9,375 nucleotides of DNA from Chloroflexota bacterium (GCA_003453555.1 DMLA01000252.1:1-9375); one strand, 5' to 3'. Counted from the first letter of the stretch, positions 1 to 5,697 are shown. Notes: generated by a model not told the origin, from the sequence alone. Made by a program: numbers and translations.

Positions 1-24
1 GTCATCACCAAGATTCTGGAGTAG
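1..24 (+). CDS. tuf: Elongation factor Tu, last 7 codons (5' truncated by window)
   Basis: The first 24 bases read in frame 1 as VITKILE followed by TAG. Bacterial EF-Tu characteristically ends in a sequence like GAGVVTKIIE, so this fits its extreme C-terminus. EF-Tu is the GTPase that delivers aminoacyl-tRNA to the ribosomal A site. In many bacteria tuf closes the str operon and lies directly upstream of rpsJ, and the stop here is 32 nt before the rpsJ start. Only seven residues are visible, so the identification rests on the short match plus gene order. The partial gene continues off the left edge. Confidence 0.65.
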   Translation, partial: VITKILE

Positions 25-56
25 ATAACTCCTGAAAGAGGGTAACCAAGGTTCGT

Positions 57-365
57 ATGGCCAAGAATAGGATCAGGATCCGCTTGAAGGCGTACGATCA
101 TAGAGTTCTCGATCAGTCGGCCCAGCAGATAGTGGAGGCCGCGGAGCGGACGGGGGCCGTAGTAGTGGGGCCGGTACCCCTGCCCACCAAGATCGAGAAG
201 TTCACGGTGATACGTTCGCCTTTCATCGACAAGGACTCTCGGGAACAGTTCGAGATCCGGACCCACAAACGGCTCATCGACGTCCTAGAGCCTGGATCTA
301 AGACTATCGATACCCTGATGCGTCTCAACCTCCCGGCCGGCGTCGATATAGAGATAAAGTTATAG
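57..365 (+). CDS. rpsJ: 30S ribosomal protein S10 (uS10)
   Basis: S10 is a 30S head protein; in many bacteria it also pairs with NusB in antitermination complexes. The 102-residue product is full length for the family. It begins MAKNRIRIRLKAYDHRVLDQ, the usual S10 opening, and carries the conserved central part VGPVPLPTKIEKFTV followed by SREQFEIRTHKRLIDV. The start is ATG at 57, with only a short AAGG (49-52) four bases upstream and a purine-rich AGAGGG further away at 37-42. It lies 32 nt downstream of the apparent tuf stop and one base before rplC. There is no long untranslated leader of the kind used for L4 autoregulation in E. coli. Confidence 0.98.
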   Translation: MAKNRIRIRLKAYDHRVLDQSAQQIVEAAERTGAVVVGPVPLPTKIEKFTVIRSPFIDKDSREQFEIRTHKRLIDVLEPGSKTIDTLMRLNLPAGVDIEIKL

Positions 366-366
366 A

Positions 367-993
367 ATGGACGCTATTTTAGGCAAGAAGGTAGGGATGA
401 CCCAGATCTTCGACGAGAGGGGGGAGATGGTCCCCGTCACCCTCGTCGAGGTGGGGCCCTGCTACATCACTCAAGTGAAAACCGAAGAAAAGGATGGCTA
501 CACGGCGTTGCAAATGGGCTTCGGGGAGACGAAGCGGCTCAACAAGCCCCAGCGTGGCCATCTGAAAGAGTTGCCCCCCCTTCGCTACCTGCGGGAGGTG
601 AGGGTTGAGGATGTGCAAGGTTGCCAGGTGGGCCAAAAGTTCGACGCCAGCCTCTTCTCCGTGGGCGATCTGGTGGATGTGACCGGTATCTCCAAGGGGA
701 AGGGGTTCGCCGGAGTGATGAAGCGGCACGGCTTCCGAGGGGGGCCGGCCACTCATGGGCAGTCTGACCGGGCCAGGGCCCCCGGATCCATTGGCGCCAC
801 CACCACGCCTGGTCGGGTCTTCAAGGGGATGCGCATGGCCGGCCGGATGGGGAATGAACGGGTGACCGTCCAGAACCTAAAGGTGGTTCTGGTGGACCCG
901 GAGCGGAACCTTTTGGGCGTACGGGGTTCCATCCCTGGCAACCGAGGCGGCTTGGTGATGGTTCGGAAGGCGGTCAAGAGCAACCAAAAATGA
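367..993 (+). CDS. rplC: 50S ribosomal protein L3 (uL3)
   Basis: L3 is an early-assembling 50S protein whose long loop reaches toward the peptidyl-transferase centre. The 208-residue length is normal. The N-terminus (MDAILGKKVGMTQIFDERGE) is the typical L3 start. The loop shows GKGFAGVMKRHGF, then THGQSDRARAPGSIG and TPGRVFKGMRMAGRMGNERV, matching the signature region. A glutamine follows THG (THGQ); in E. coli this loop carries a methylated Gln (PrmB target), but equivalence here is only inferred. The ATG at 367 follows the rpsJ stop by one base, with weak SD, so translation probably depends on coupling. The 3' end overlaps rplD by ATGA. Confidence 0.98.
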   Translation: MDAILGKKVGMTQIFDERGEMVPVTLVEVGPCYITQVKTEEKDGYTALQMGFGETKRLNKPQRGHLKELPPLRYLREVRVEDVQGCQVGQKFDASLFSVGDLVDVTGISKGKGFAGVMKRHGFRGGPATHGQSDRARAPGSIGATTTPGRVFKGMRMAGRMGNERVTVQNLKVVLVDPERNLLGVRGSIPGNRGGLVMVRKAVKSNQK

Positions 994-1610
994 AAGTTCC
1001 GCTTTATACTCTCTCGGGGAAGAAGAAAAAGCAGGTCGAGTTGCCGGACCATATCTTCGCCGCGCCGGTGAACGAGGCGGTGATGCACCAGGCGCTAGTT
1101 AGGCAGTTGGCCAACGCCCGCTTGGGGACGCACAAGACCAAGACCCGCGGCGAGGTGAGGGGCGGCGGGGCCAAGCCCTGGCGACAGAAGGGGACCGGAC
1201 GGGCTCGCCATGGGAGCATACGGGAGCCCCAGTGGCGGGGAGGAGGAACGGTCTTCGGCCCTCAGCCGCGAAGTTATCGCCAGAAGATGCCCAAAAAGAT
1301 GAGACACCTGGCTCTGAAGGGGGGCCTCACGGTCAAGGCTCAGGAGGGGAAGATCTTGGTCTTGGATGGGCTGGAGATGGAAGAGCCCAAGACCAAGGAG
1401 ATGTTAACTATCTTAGAGAACCTGAAGGTGGAGGATAGCGCCCTTATCCTCCTCCCGGAGCGGAATACCAACGTGGAGAGATCAGCGCGAAATATCCCGG
1501 AGGTCAAAACTTTGCGGGCTAACTATCTGAACTTGAGGGATCTTTTGAGCTATGATTGGCTGCTCATGCCCCTGGGGGCTCTTGAGGTGATCGAAGGGAT
1601 CTTGGGGTGA
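990..1610 (+). CDS. rplD: 50S ribosomal protein L4 (uL4)
   Basis: L4 binds 23S rRNA domain I, and its extended loop lines the nascent-chain tunnel. In E. coli it also represses the S10 operon. The 206-residue product has the typical start MKVPLYTLSGKKKKQVELPD. It also has the loop signature GEVRGGGAKPWRQKGTGRAR, followed by GSIREPQWRGGGTVFGP, and a C-terminal part with NIPEVKTLRANYLNLRDLL. The ATG at 990 overlaps the rplC stop as ATGA, and no strong SD is visible upstream, so coupling to rplC is the likely route of initiation. The stop forms TGATG with the rplW start. Nothing is truncated. Confidence 0.98.
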   Translation: MKVPLYTLSGKKKKQVELPDHIFAAPVNEAVMHQALVRQLANARLGTHKTKTRGEVRGGGAKPWRQKGTGRARHGSIREPQWRGGGTVFGPQPRSYRQKMPKKMRHLALKGGLTVKAQEGKILVLDGLEMEEPKTKEMLTILENLKVEDSALILLPERNTNVERSARNIPEVKTLRANYLNLRDLLSYDWLLMPLGALEVIEGILG

Positions 1611-1894
1611 TGGATAAACACGAGGTTCTGCGCCGCCCCATAGTCACTGAGAAGACCACCATGCAGAGCGAGCAGGGGATGTATACCTTCGAGGTAGACC
1701 GTCGGGCGAACAAATTGCAGGTCAAAGAGGCGGTGGAGAAGGTTTTCGGTGTGGATGTGGTCTCGGTCAACATCATCAATGTGCCGGGAAAGCCGCGGAG
1801 ATGGGGCCGGCATGTGAGCCGCACCCCTTCCTGGAAGAAGGCTATCGTGAAATTGGCTGAGGGGCAGCGGATCGAGCTCTTTGAGGGAGTCTAG
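1610..1894 (+). CDS. rplW: 50S ribosomal protein L23 (uL23)
   Basis: L23 sits at the tunnel exit and is a docking site for trigger factor, SRP and the SecY channel. From ATG 1610 the product is 94 residues, a usual length. It opens MDKHEVLRRPIVTEKTT, the typical VLxRPxxTEK start, and contains YTFEVDRRANKLQVKEAVEKVFGV and VNIINVPGKPRRWGRH, matching family blocks. The start is slightly ambiguous: GTG at 1607 is immediately upstream and would add one residue. I prefer ATG 1610, which forms TGATG with the rplD stop. A purine stretch AAGGGA (1594-1599) could serve as SD. The stop at 1892-1894 precedes rplB by one base. Confidence 0.97.
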   Translation: MDKHEVLRRPIVTEKTTMQSEQGMYTFEVDRRANKLQVKEAVEKVFGVDVVSVNIINVPGKPRRWGRHVSRTPSWKKAIVKLAEGQRIELFEGV

Positions 1895-1895
1895 C

Positions 1896-2729
1896 ATGCC
1901 TATCAAGATCTATAAGCCCACCTCGCCCGGCCGGCGAGGGATGAGCGTCACCAGTTTTGAGGATGTCACACGCCAAGAACCCGAGCCCTCGCTCGTTGCT
2001 CCCTTGAAGAAGAAGGCGGGCCGAAGCCAGGGGAAGATCGCCGTCCGCCATAAGGGCGGCGGGCATAAGCGCCGCTATAGGATCATCGATTTCAAACGCG
2101 ACAAGTTCGGGGTTCCGGCTCGCGTCGATTCCATCGAGTACGACCCCAACCGCTCCTCGCGGATCGCCCTTCTGGTCTATGCCGATGGCGAGAAGCGGTA
2201 TGTCCTAGCCCCTCTGGGGCTCAAGGTGGGTGATGGGGTGGAATCGGGGCCGGAGGCCGATCTCAGAGTGGGGAACGCCTTGCCTATCGCTGATATCCCC
2301 GTGGGCACCACCATCCATAACATCGAACTTCAGAGGGGGAGAGGGGGACAGTTGGCCCGCTCGGCGGGCAGTTCGGCGCAACTCCTGGCCAAAGAGGGTA
2401 ACTATGCCCATATACGCCTGCCCTCGGGGGAGGTGCGGTTGGTACATACCCAGTGTATGGCCACCATCGGCCAGGTAGGGAATACCGACTGGGGCAATGT
2501 GAGTTTAGGAAAAGCCGGTCGAGCCCGCTGGCTGGGGCGGCGGCCGGCCACCCGAGGCACGGCCATGAGCCCCCGGGATCACCCCCATGGCGGGGGAGAG
2601 GGAAAGGCCCCCATCGGGATGCCCTCGCCCAAGAGCCCCTGGGGCAAGCCCACCCTGGGCAAGAAAACCCGGCGGCGCAAGGCCACGGATAGGTGGATCG
2701 TGAAGCGGCGGGGGAAGAAGAGGGGTTAG
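1896..2729 (+). CDS. rplB: 50S ribosomal protein L2 (uL2)
   Basis: L2 is the highly conserved 23S-binding protein needed for subunit association and a functional peptidyl-transferase centre. The ATG at 1896 gives 277 residues starting MPIKIYKPTSPGRRGMSV, the normal L2 N-terminus. An in-frame TTG at 1881 would add five unlikely residues. SD GAGGGAG (1883-1889) sits six bases upstream. Family landmarks include GKIAVRHKGGGHKRRYRIIDFKR, GRGGQLARSAGSSAQ, and the C-terminal DHPHGGGEGKAPIGMPSPKS. Residue H229 in DHPH coincides with the functionally important E. coli His229. The segment before it reads RGTAMSPRD, where most bacteria have AMNP. It is followed by a 40-nt gap, one of the longest here. 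Confidence 0.98.
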   Translation: MPIKIYKPTSPGRRGMSVTSFEDVTRQEPEPSLVAPLKKKAGRSQGKIAVRHKGGGHKRRYRIIDFKRDKFGVPARVDSIEYDPNRSSRIALLVYADGEKRYVLAPLGLKVGDGVESGPEADLRVGNALPIADIPVGTTIHNIELQRGRGGQLARSAGSSAQLLAKEGNYAHIRLPSGEVRLVHTQCMATIGQVGNTDWGNVSLGKAGRARWLGRRPATRGTAMSPRDHPHGGGEGKAPIGMPSPKSPWGKPTLGKKTRRRKATDRWIVKRRGKKRG

Positions 2730-2730
2730 A

Positions 2731-2750
2731 GTCGGCCTTCGTTGGCCGAT
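2731..2750 (+). other. Short inverted repeat (possible mRNA hairpin) between rplB and rpsS
   Basis: TCGGCC at 2732-2737 is exactly complementary to GGCCGA at 2744-2749, with a six-base TTCGTT loop; the outer G2731/T2750 could add a wobble pair. It begins two bases after the rplB stop and ends seven bases before the rpsS SD. There is no T-tract after it and the operon continues, so an intrinsic terminator is unlikely. It might affect mRNA stability, processing or rpsS translation, which is inference only. Confidence 0.5.
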
Positions 2751-2756
2751 AGTGAT

Positions 2757-2762
2757 GGAGGA
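2757..2762 (+). promoter_or_regulatory. Shine-Dalgarno for rpsS
   Basis: GGAGGA lies seven bases before the ATG at 2770. It supports that start over the upstream in-frame GTG (2752) and ATG (2755), which would overlap the SD and add a non-conserved extension. Confidence 0.8.
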
Positions 2763-2769
2763 TAGTTAC

Positions 2770-3060
2770 ATGGCTCGCTCGCTGAAGAAGGGACCGTATG
2801 TGGATCCCAAACTACTGAAAAGGATCGAAGTCCTGAACGCTTCGGGAGAGAAGCGGGTGATAAAGAGTTGGTCTCGAGCCTCTACCATCTTCCCTCAGAT
2901 GGTGGGGCACACTATCGCCGTCCACGACGGGCGTCGTCATGTGCCTATCTACATCACTGAAAACATGGTAGGACATAAACTGGGGGAGTTCGCCCCCACC
3001 AGGACTTTCCGGGGCCATAGCGCTCGGGAGAGGGCCACTCGCATCAGAAAGAAGAAGTAG
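2770..3060 (+). CDS. rpsS: 30S ribosomal protein S19 (uS19)
   Basis: S19 is a 30S head protein that pairs with S13 near the A-site finger contact. From ATG 2770 the product is 96 residues (family about 90-95). It begins MARSLKKGPYVDPKLLKRI, the canonical S19 start, and carries IKSWSRASTIFPQMVGHTIA, HDGRRHVPIYITENMVGHKL and LGEFAPTRTFRGH, all family hallmarks. Earlier in-frame start codons at 2752 and 2755 are rejected because they lie before a good GGAGGA SD and extend past the conserved N-terminus. The stop codon is directly followed by the rplV ATG with no spacer, suggesting coupled translation. Confidence 0.98.
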   Translation: MARSLKKGPYVDPKLLKRIEVLNASGEKRVIKSWSRASTIFPQMVGHTIAVHDGRRHVPIYITENMVGHKLGEFAPTRTFRGHSARERATRIRKKK

Positions 3061-3402
3061 ATGGGGATCGAGGCCAGGGCGGTGATAAAACATGTTCACA
3101 TCTCTCCCCGGAAGGTGAGGCGGGTGGCGGATATGGTTCGTGGTCGGGGGGTGAATGAGGCCTTAACCTATCTCAAATTTCTGCCTCAAGGGGCGGCTAG
3201 GCCGGTGGCCAAGGCCATCAAGTCGGCGGCGGCGAACGCAGAGGATGTGCACGGCCTTTCCGCCGATGAATTGTACATCGCTCGGATCACGGCCGACGAT
3301 GGCCCTCGCTTGAAGAGGTGGCGGGCAGGGCCTCGGGGACGGGCGAAGCCGATCTTAAAACGCTCCGCTCACATCACCGTAGTGGTCAGCGAGTGGGAGT
3401 AG
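3061..3402 (+). CDS. rplV: 50S ribosomal protein L22 (uL22)
   Basis: L22 contacts all 23S domains, and its beta-hairpin lines the exit tunnel next to L4 near the macrolide site. The 113-residue product has the family opening ARAVIKHVHISPRKVRRVAD, then AIKSAAANAEDVHGL and a C-terminal AKPILKRSAHITVVVSE. The hairpin arm reads DDGPRLKRWRAGPRGRAKPI. Compared with the usual PRAxGRA tip (E. coli MPRAKGRA), the tip is RAGPRGRA (residues 88-95) at the same length, an uncommon version. ATG at 3061 abuts the rpsS stop. Only a purine-rich AGAAAGAAG precedes it, so initiation probably relies on rpsS termination. Confidence 0.97.
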   Translation: MGIEARAVIKHVHISPRKVRRVADMVRGRGVNEALTYLKFLPQGAARPVAKAIKSAAANAEDVHGLSADELYIARITADDGPRLKRWRAGPRGRAKPILKRSAHITVVVSEWE

Positions 3403-3410
3403 GTGTAGGA

Positions 3411-3416
3411 AGGAGG
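3411..3416 (+). promoter_or_regulatory. Shine-Dalgarno for TTG-initiated rpsC
   Basis: AGGAGG, preceded by more purines (GGA at 3408-3410), stands four bases before TTG 3421. This strong SD, together with the conserved N-terminus that starts there, supports the TTG start. Confidence 0.8.
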
Positions 3417-3420
3417 GGTT

Positions 3421-4080
3421 TTGGGCCGCAAGGTACATCCGGAAGGGTTTAGGCTGGGGATCATCAAAGATTGGAAAGCCCGGTGGTACGCCGAGGGGCG
3501 AGAATACGCTGCTCTCCTGAAGGAGGATCTGGCTATACGGGATCTGATTCGGAAAGAGCTGTCGAGGGCTGGCATCTCCAAAATAGAGATCGAACGCTTC
3601 CCCAATCAGGTCTCGCTGACCATTCACTCGGCTAGGCCGGGTATCGTGATCGGCCGCAAAGGGACTACTGTCAACGCCCTTCGTCGTCAACTGGAGGAGT
3701 TGACGGGCAAAAGGATCCGCATCGAAGTCCAGGAGGTGGAGCATCCAGAGATCGATGCCCATCTCATCGCTGAGAGCCTGGCGGCTCAACTCTCAAAGAG
3801 GATCTCCCACAAGAGGGCTATGAAGCAGGCGGTGGGTAGGGCCATGCGGCTGGGGGTGGAAGGGATAAAGATAGCCTGTGGCGGTCGGCTATCGGGTGCA
3901 GAGATGGCCCGTCGCGAGTGGGTGATGGAGGGGCGGGTTCCTCTGCATACCATACGGGCCGACATCGATTACGCTCAAGATGAGGCGCTCACTACATTGG
4001 GGAGGATAGGGATCAAGGTTTGGGTCTATAAGGGTGAGGTGCTGCCTGAAGCCCCGCGTAAGGAGCCAGAGCCATGTTGA
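3421..4080 (+). CDS. rpsC: 30S ribosomal protein S3 (uS3), TTG start
   Basis: S3 sits at the mRNA entry channel of the 30S head and contributes to mRNA helicase activity. The product is 219 residues, within the family range. The TTG start at 3421 gives MGRKVHPEGFRLGIIKDWKA; S3 proteins almost always begin MGxKVxPxGFRLG, so the start is well supported. A type II KH domain shows its GxxG loop at residues 78-81 (GRKG in GIVIGRKGTTVNAL). The C-terminal domain carries GGRLSGAEMARREW and GRVPLHTIRADIDY. The last seven bases overlap rplP, and the AAGGAG (4060-4065) inside this gene is probably the rplP SD. Confidence 0.98.
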   Translation: MGRKVHPEGFRLGIIKDWKARWYAEGREYAALLKEDLAIRDLIRKELSRAGISKIEIERFPNQVSLTIHSARPGIVIGRKGTTVNALRRQLEELTGKRIRIEVQEVEHPEIDAHLIAESLAAQLSKRISHKRAMKQAVGRAMRLGVEGIKIACGGRLSGAEMARREWVMEGRVPLHTIRADIDYAQDEALTTLGRIGIKVWVYKGEVLPEAPRKEPEPC

Positions 4081-4502
4081 TGCCCAAGCGGGTCAAGTAT
4101 AGAAAAGCCCATCGGGGGAGGCGGAAGGGCAAGGCCTCTCGAGGGAACCAGATCAACTTTGGGGAGTACGGTTTACAGGCTTTGGAGTCCTCCTGGGTGA
4201 CCAGCCGCCAGATCGAGGCGGCTCGAAGGGCTATCGTCCGTCACGTCAGACGCGGGGGAAAACTTTGGATCCGTGTCTTCCCTGACAAGCCGGTTACCAA
4301 GAAACCGGCGGAGACCAGGATGGGGAGTGGCAAAGGGAGCGTGGACCACTGGGTGGCCGTGGTGAAGCCGGGGAGGATCCTCTTTGAGATCGCTGGAGTG
4401 CGAGAGGAAGCGGCCAGAGAGGCGATGCGCCTCGCTTCCCATAAACTCCCCATAAAGACCCAGTTTATCGCTAAGAGGGATTCACTCTTTGGATCGAGGT
4501 GA
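4074..4502 (+). CDS. rplP: 50S ribosomal protein L16 (uL16)
   Basis: L16 organises the A-site tRNA binding region of the 50S subunit. The product has 142 residues, a usual length. ATG 4074 gives MLMPKRVKYRKAHRGR, matching the family pattern MLxPKRxKxRxxHRG. A second in-frame ATG at 4080 is possible but loses the usual Met-Leu. Landmarks are WVTSRQIEAARRAI, TRMGSGKGSVDHWVAVVKPG and LPIKTQFIAK. R82 before MGSGKG corresponds to E. coli Arg81, which is hydroxylated there; modification here is unknown. SD AAGGAG (4060-4065) is eight bases upstream inside rpsC. The 3' end contains the SD of rpmC. Confidence 0.98.
   Translation: MLMPKRVKYRKAHRGRRKGKASRGNQINFGEYGLQALESSWVTSRQIEAARRAIVRHVRRGGKLWIRVFPDKPVTKKPAETRMGSGKGSVDHWVAVVKPGRILFEIAGVREEAAREAMRLASHKLPIKTQFIAKRDSLFGSR
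4496..4501 (+). promoter_or_regulatory. Shine-Dalgarno deciding the rpmC start
   Basis: GAGGTG at the end of rplP is five bases before GTG 4507. It excludes the longer in-frame TTG frame at 4489, which would begin upstream of this site. Confidence 0.75.
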
Positions 4503-4506
4503 CCAA

Positions 4507-4716
4507 GTGAAGGCTAGCGGGATGCGCGCTCTCACCACTGAAGAGTTGGAGCAGGAGTTGGAACGGTTGCGGGAGGAGGCGTTCAACCTCCGCTTCCAGT
4601 TGGCGACCAAACAGTTAGGTGATCATAACCGCTTGACCGAGGTGAAGAGAGATATCGCTCGAGCCAAGACCATCTTGAGAGAGAGGGAACTCTTCGGCTC
4701 TGAGGAGGAAGCATGA
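4507..4716 (+). CDS. rpmC: 50S ribosomal protein L29 (uL29), GTG start
   Basis: L29 is a small alpha-helical hairpin protein at the tunnel exit, next to L23. From GTG 4507 it is 69 residues, starting (M)KASGMRALTTEELEQELE. This follows the family pattern MKAxELRxLTxEEL. The second block, EEAFNLRFQLATKQLGD, is diagnostic, and VKRDIARAKTILRERE completes the second helix. Alternatives are TTG 4489 (six extra residues, upstream of the SD) and ATG 4522 (which loses KASG); GTG is preferred because of the SD and family N-terminus. It lies four bases after the rplP stop and overlaps rpsQ by ATGA. Confidence 0.95.
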   Translation: MKASGMRALTTEELEQELERLREEAFNLRFQLATKQLGDHNRLTEVKRDIARAKTILRERELFGSEEEA

Positions 4717-4958
4717 GGGAGCGGAAGAGGAGTATGGTCGGTCGCGTAGTAAGCGATAAGATGGATAAGACGGTAGTCGTGGAGGTGGAGAGGCTACGTC
4801 GACACCCTCTATACAAGAAGACGATGAGGGTGAAGAAGCGGTTCAAGGCTCACGATGCCACAAACGCCTGCCGAGTAGGGTATATGGTGCGCATCAAGGA
4901 GAGCCGCCCTTTGAGCCGTGAGAAGCGGTGGGTGGTGGAGGAGATCTTAAAAGAGTGA
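4713..4958 (+). CDS. rpsQ: 30S ribosomal protein S17 (uS17)
   Basis: S17 is a primary 16S-binding protein of the 30S body with an OB fold. The product is 81 residues, close to the usual 80-87. It shows RSMVGRVVSDKMDKTVVVEV, then HPLYKKTMRVKKRFKAHDAT and ESRPLSREKRW, all family blocks. Residue 57 is tyrosine in VGYMVRI; most bacterial S17 proteins have aspartate there (GDxVxI), so this is a mild oddity. ATG 4713 overlaps the rpmC stop as ATGA, with AGGAGG (4703-4708) four bases upstream. A 52-nt gap, the longest in the window, follows before rplN; it traditionally separates the S10 and spc operons. Confidence 0.97.
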   Translation: MRERKRSMVGRVVSDKMDKTVVVEVERLRRHPLYKKTMRVKKRFKAHDATNACRVGYMVRIKESRPLSREKRWVVEEILKE

Positions 4959-4961
4959 CCC

Positions 4962-4980
4962 GGCAGGGAACTCGCCTGTC
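4962..4980 (+). other. Short imperfect inverted repeat between rpsQ and rplN
   Basis: GGCAGG (4962-4967) can pair with CCTGTC (4975-4980): five Watson-Crick pairs and one G-T wobble, with a seven-base loop. It begins just after the rpsQ stop, at the S10/spc boundary. No run of T follows, so I do not call it a terminator. It is weaker than the repeat at 2731-2750 and could be chance. Confidence 0.35.
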
Positions 4981-5001
4981 TAGTTGATCGGTATCAGGAG
5001 A

Positions 5002-5006
5002 GGGAG
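5002..5006 (+). promoter_or_regulatory. Shine-Dalgarno for rplN
   Basis: GGGAG lies four bases before GTG 5011, within a purine run that also contains AGGAG at 4996-5000. It supports the GTG start rather than the in-frame TTG at 4984. Confidence 0.65.
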
Positions 5007-5010
5007 TGGG

Positions 5011-5379
5011 GTGATCCAGCAGGAGAGCAGACTCAAGGTGGCCGATAACACCGGTGCCCGAGAGATCCTGTGCATCAGAGTCCTAGGTGGCTCCAGGCGA
5101 CGGTATGGAGGCGTAGGGGATATCATCGTGGCCACGGTGAAACAGGCGATCCCCTCCGGCTCTGTTCGGAAGGGCGATGTGGTGAAGGCGGTTATCGTCC
5201 GCACGGCCAAGGAGTATGGACGCCCTGACGGTTCTCACATAAAGTTCGACGAGAACGCGGCCGTGTTGGTAGATGAATATAAGAACCCCCGAGGGACCCG
5301 CATCTTCGGGCCCGTAGCCCGGGAGTTGCGGGATAAGGGTTTCATGAAGATAGTCTCTCTCGCGCCGGAGGTCTTATAG
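5011..5379 (+). CDS. rplN: 50S ribosomal protein L14 (uL14), GTG start
   Basis: L14 lies at the subunit interface with L19 and takes part in bridges to the 30S subunit; it is also the site where RsfS silences 50S subunits. From GTG 5011 the length is 122 residues, exactly the common family length. The start MIQQESRLKVADNTGAREIL is a canonical L14 N-terminus. An in-frame TTG at 4984 would add nine residues with no family counterpart. Other landmarks are CIRVLGGSRRRYGGVGDIIV, VRKGDVVKAVIVRT, FDENAAVLVDEYKNPRGTRI and FGPVARELRDKGFMKIVSLA. It is the first gene of the classic spc section, and its stop abuts the rplX ATG. Confidence 0.98.
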   Translation: MIQQESRLKVADNTGAREILCIRVLGGSRRRYGGVGDIIVATVKQAIPSGSVRKGDVVKAVIVRTAKEYGRPDGSHIKFDENAAVLVDEYKNPRGTRIFGPVARELRDKGFMKIVSLAPEVL

Positions 5380-5697
5380 ATGAATCGTATCAAGAAGGGA
5401 GACACGGTAGAGGTCATCACCGGAGAGTTCCGAGGGGAGAGGGGCGCGGTGCGGATCGTACTCCCTAAGGAAGGGCGGGTGGTGGTCTCGGGCATCAATC
5501 TAGTGAAACGCCACCAAAGGCCTACCGGCCGGGTGCGCACCCAGGCGGGGATCATAGAGTTCGAAGCCCCCCTGCGTCTCTCCAACGTGGCCCTGGTCTG
5601 CCCTCGTTGCCACCAAAGGACCAAGGTAGCGTTCCAGATCGATGGGGAGGGGGGGAAGTCCCGGCTCTGTAAGAAGTGTGGGGAGCCTATCGATTGA
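5380..5697 (+). CDS. rplX: 50S ribosomal protein L24 (uL24), with Cys4 zinc-ribbon tail
   Basis: L24 is an assembly-initiating protein that binds 23S domain I near the tunnel exit. The product is 105 residues. The N-terminal KOW-type segment is KKGDTVEVITGEFRGERGAV. It is followed by VVVSGINLVKRHQRP and IIEFEAPLRLSNVALVC, as in the family. The C-terminal part holds two CxxC pairs (C74/C77 and C97/C100), the zinc-ribbon form of L24 found in many bacteria but missing from others such as E. coli. Zinc binding is inferred from the cysteines. SD GGAGGT (5367-5372) is seven bases upstream of the ATG, which directly follows the rplN stop. The last bases overlap rplE. Confidence 0.97.
   Translation: MNRIKKGDTVEVITGEFRGERGAVRIVLPKEGRVVVSGINLVKRHQRPTGRVRTQAGIIEFEAPLRLSNVALVCPRCHQRTKVAFQIDGEGGKSRLCKKCGEPID
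5680..5685 (+). promoter_or_regulatory. Shine-Dalgarno for rplE
   Basis: GGGGAG inside the end of rplX is eight bases from TTG 5694 and fourteen from ATG 5700. The spacing favours TTG, but not decisively. Confidence 0.55.

Noticed and set aside
2230..2692. Two alternative + strand frames inside rplB
   Set aside because: Out-of-frame reading of L2 codons; the L2 frame is unmistakable across the whole stretch.
2731..2750. Intrinsic terminator at the rplB-rpsS hairpin
   Set aside because: Only 6-7 pairs, no T-tract downstream, and essential genes of the same operon follow immediately.
3355..3789. Minus-strand frame (144 codons) opposite rpsC
   Set aside because: Fully antisense to the conserved S3 coding region; composition follows the complement of S3 codons.
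4984..5010. N-terminal extension of L14 from TTG 4984
   Set aside because: L14 proteins start at MIQ; GTG 5011 gives exactly that, with an SD in between. The extension has no family counterpart.
5676..5693. N-terminal extension of L5 from GTG 5676
   Set aside because: It would begin upstream of the SD, deep inside rplX, and add residues not found in L5.
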